NCBI GenBank assembly: GCA_012031475.1
Contig: JAAUTJ010000240.1
Coordinates: forward strand, 1-7,171
Length of the DNA: 7,171 nucleotides
Origin: Leptolyngbyaceae cyanobacterium SM1_3_5
GTDB taxonomy: Bacteria; Cyanobacteriota; Cyanobacteriia; Elainellales; Elainellaceae
Direction: 5' to 3'
Both the position numbers and the translations under genes were made by a program. The notes beneath the pieces are model-generated. The model did no database searches, had not been told where the DNA came from, and was given only the letters and a program-made list of their open reading frames with translations. Positions 6,778 through 7,171 of the stretch are shown in pieces. Position 1 is the stretch's first letter. Every line of letters starts with the position of its first letter.

Positions 6778-7171
6778 ATGAATATCAGTGATTGGCTCAA
6801 GAAGAATCCTCAAATTAGCTCTGATTTTATCGGTTCTGACACGGCTGAACTGGTCAAAGCTAAGCGACTGAAAGTATCAGTTGTAAATCAATTCTTTCCC
6901 CCCGATTATGCTCCAACGGGTCAGCTAATCGAGGAACTGGTGAAGCAACTCGATCGCCAAGGTGCAGAGGTAGAAGTTTTTACCGGACAGCCCGGATATG
7001 CATTTAATGCAGCCAAAGCACCTGCATTTGAAAAGCTAGGCCGAGTCAAGGTGAAGCGATCGCGCACGTCGCAACTTTTCCCGAATCGAATTCGGGGAAA
7101 GCCATTCAATGGCATTTTGTTTAGCATCCGCACATTCCTCTATTTGCTCAATCCTTCCGCCAGCGCAACAT
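6778..7171 (+). CDS. GT4-family (WcaI-like) glycosyltransferase, N-terminal part
   Basis: The reading frame is open from ATG 6778 to the window edge (131 codons seen, no stop) and has no frame break. The N-terminus shows VVNQFFPPDYAPTGQLIEEL, followed by a helix and strand ending in VFTGQPGYAF. This is the start of a GT-B fold as found in GT4 enzymes of the WcaI type, with the glycine-containing loop that opens the acceptor domain. RTSQLFPNRIRGKPF and a hydrophobic stretch GILFSIRTFLYLL follow, also characteristic of this group. The donor-binding C-terminal domain, with its EX7E-type motif, lies beyond the window. The enzyme probably adds a sugar to the lipid-linked acceptor made by the WecA-like enzyme encoded upstream; donor and acceptor are unknown. 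No clear Shine-Dalgarno sequence precedes the start. Confidence 0.85.
   Translation, partial: MNISDWLKKNPQISSDFIGSDTAELVKAKRLKVSVVNQFFPPDYAPTGQLIEELVKQLDRQGAEVEVFTGQPGYAFNAAKAPAFEKLGRVKVKRSRTSQLFPNRIRGKPFNGILFSIRTFLYLLNPSASAT

Noticed and set aside
6921..7133. A minus-strand 70-codon reading frame near the window end
   Set aside because: It is antisense to the GT4 glycosyltransferase, whose N-terminal motifs are clear.
1..7171. CRISPR array, tRNA or rRNA genes, insertion sequence ends
   Set aside because: No regularly spaced repeats, cloverleaf-like sequences, rRNA motifs or transposase reading frames with terminal inverted repeats were seen by eye.

Overview
This window looks cyanobacterial. 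It carries at least ten copies of the HIP1 octamer GCGATCGC (first bases at 939, 1655, 1895, 3177, 4283, 4449, 4604, 6203, 6565 and 7056), together with many GATCG cores, moderate GC, and protein families typical of filamentous cyanobacteria. The genus cannot be read from the sequence.

Layout: (1) 1-394 (+) is the 3' end of a tyrosine site-specific recombinase, with its reading frame broken twice. (2) 395-542 is a convergent spacer. (3) 543-4807 (-) holds two same-strand genes of a polysaccharide export system. Upstream is a Wza-like outer-membrane polysaccharide export protein (4807 to 2758); 63 bases later comes a Wzc-like co-polymerase/ATPase (2694 to 543). (4) 4808-5626 is a long divergent intergenic region with an 11-bp perfect inverted repeat, clustered TTTGTGA repeats and other palindromes. 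(5) 5627-6672 (+) is a WecA/TagO-type polyprenyl-phosphate sugar-1-phosphate transferase. (6) 6778 to the end (+) is the N-terminal part of a GT4-type (WcaI-like) glycosyltransferase, cut by the window edge.

Together these form part of an exopolysaccharide (Wzy-type) locus. The WecA-like enzyme loads the first sugar phosphate onto the lipid carrier in the inner membrane and the GT4 enzyme would extend it. The Wzc-like protein controls polymerisation and the Wza-like protein carries the polymer through the outer membrane. The two halves diverge from one shared regulatory region. No flippase (Wzx) or polymerase (Wzy) is inside the window.

The main oddity is that four consecutive genes are broken by small indels: integrase twice, wzc once, wza four times, wecA once. 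Most breaks lie at or next to short homopolymers and no in-frame substitution stops were seen. One break is a 19-bp tandem duplication. When the indels are undone, all three export/initiation genes give full-length proteins (716, 675 and 348 residues). This points to sequencing or assembly error more than to long-term decay, but recent inactivation cannot be excluded. I did not find a clearly new biological system; the observations most worth checking are listed in the findings.
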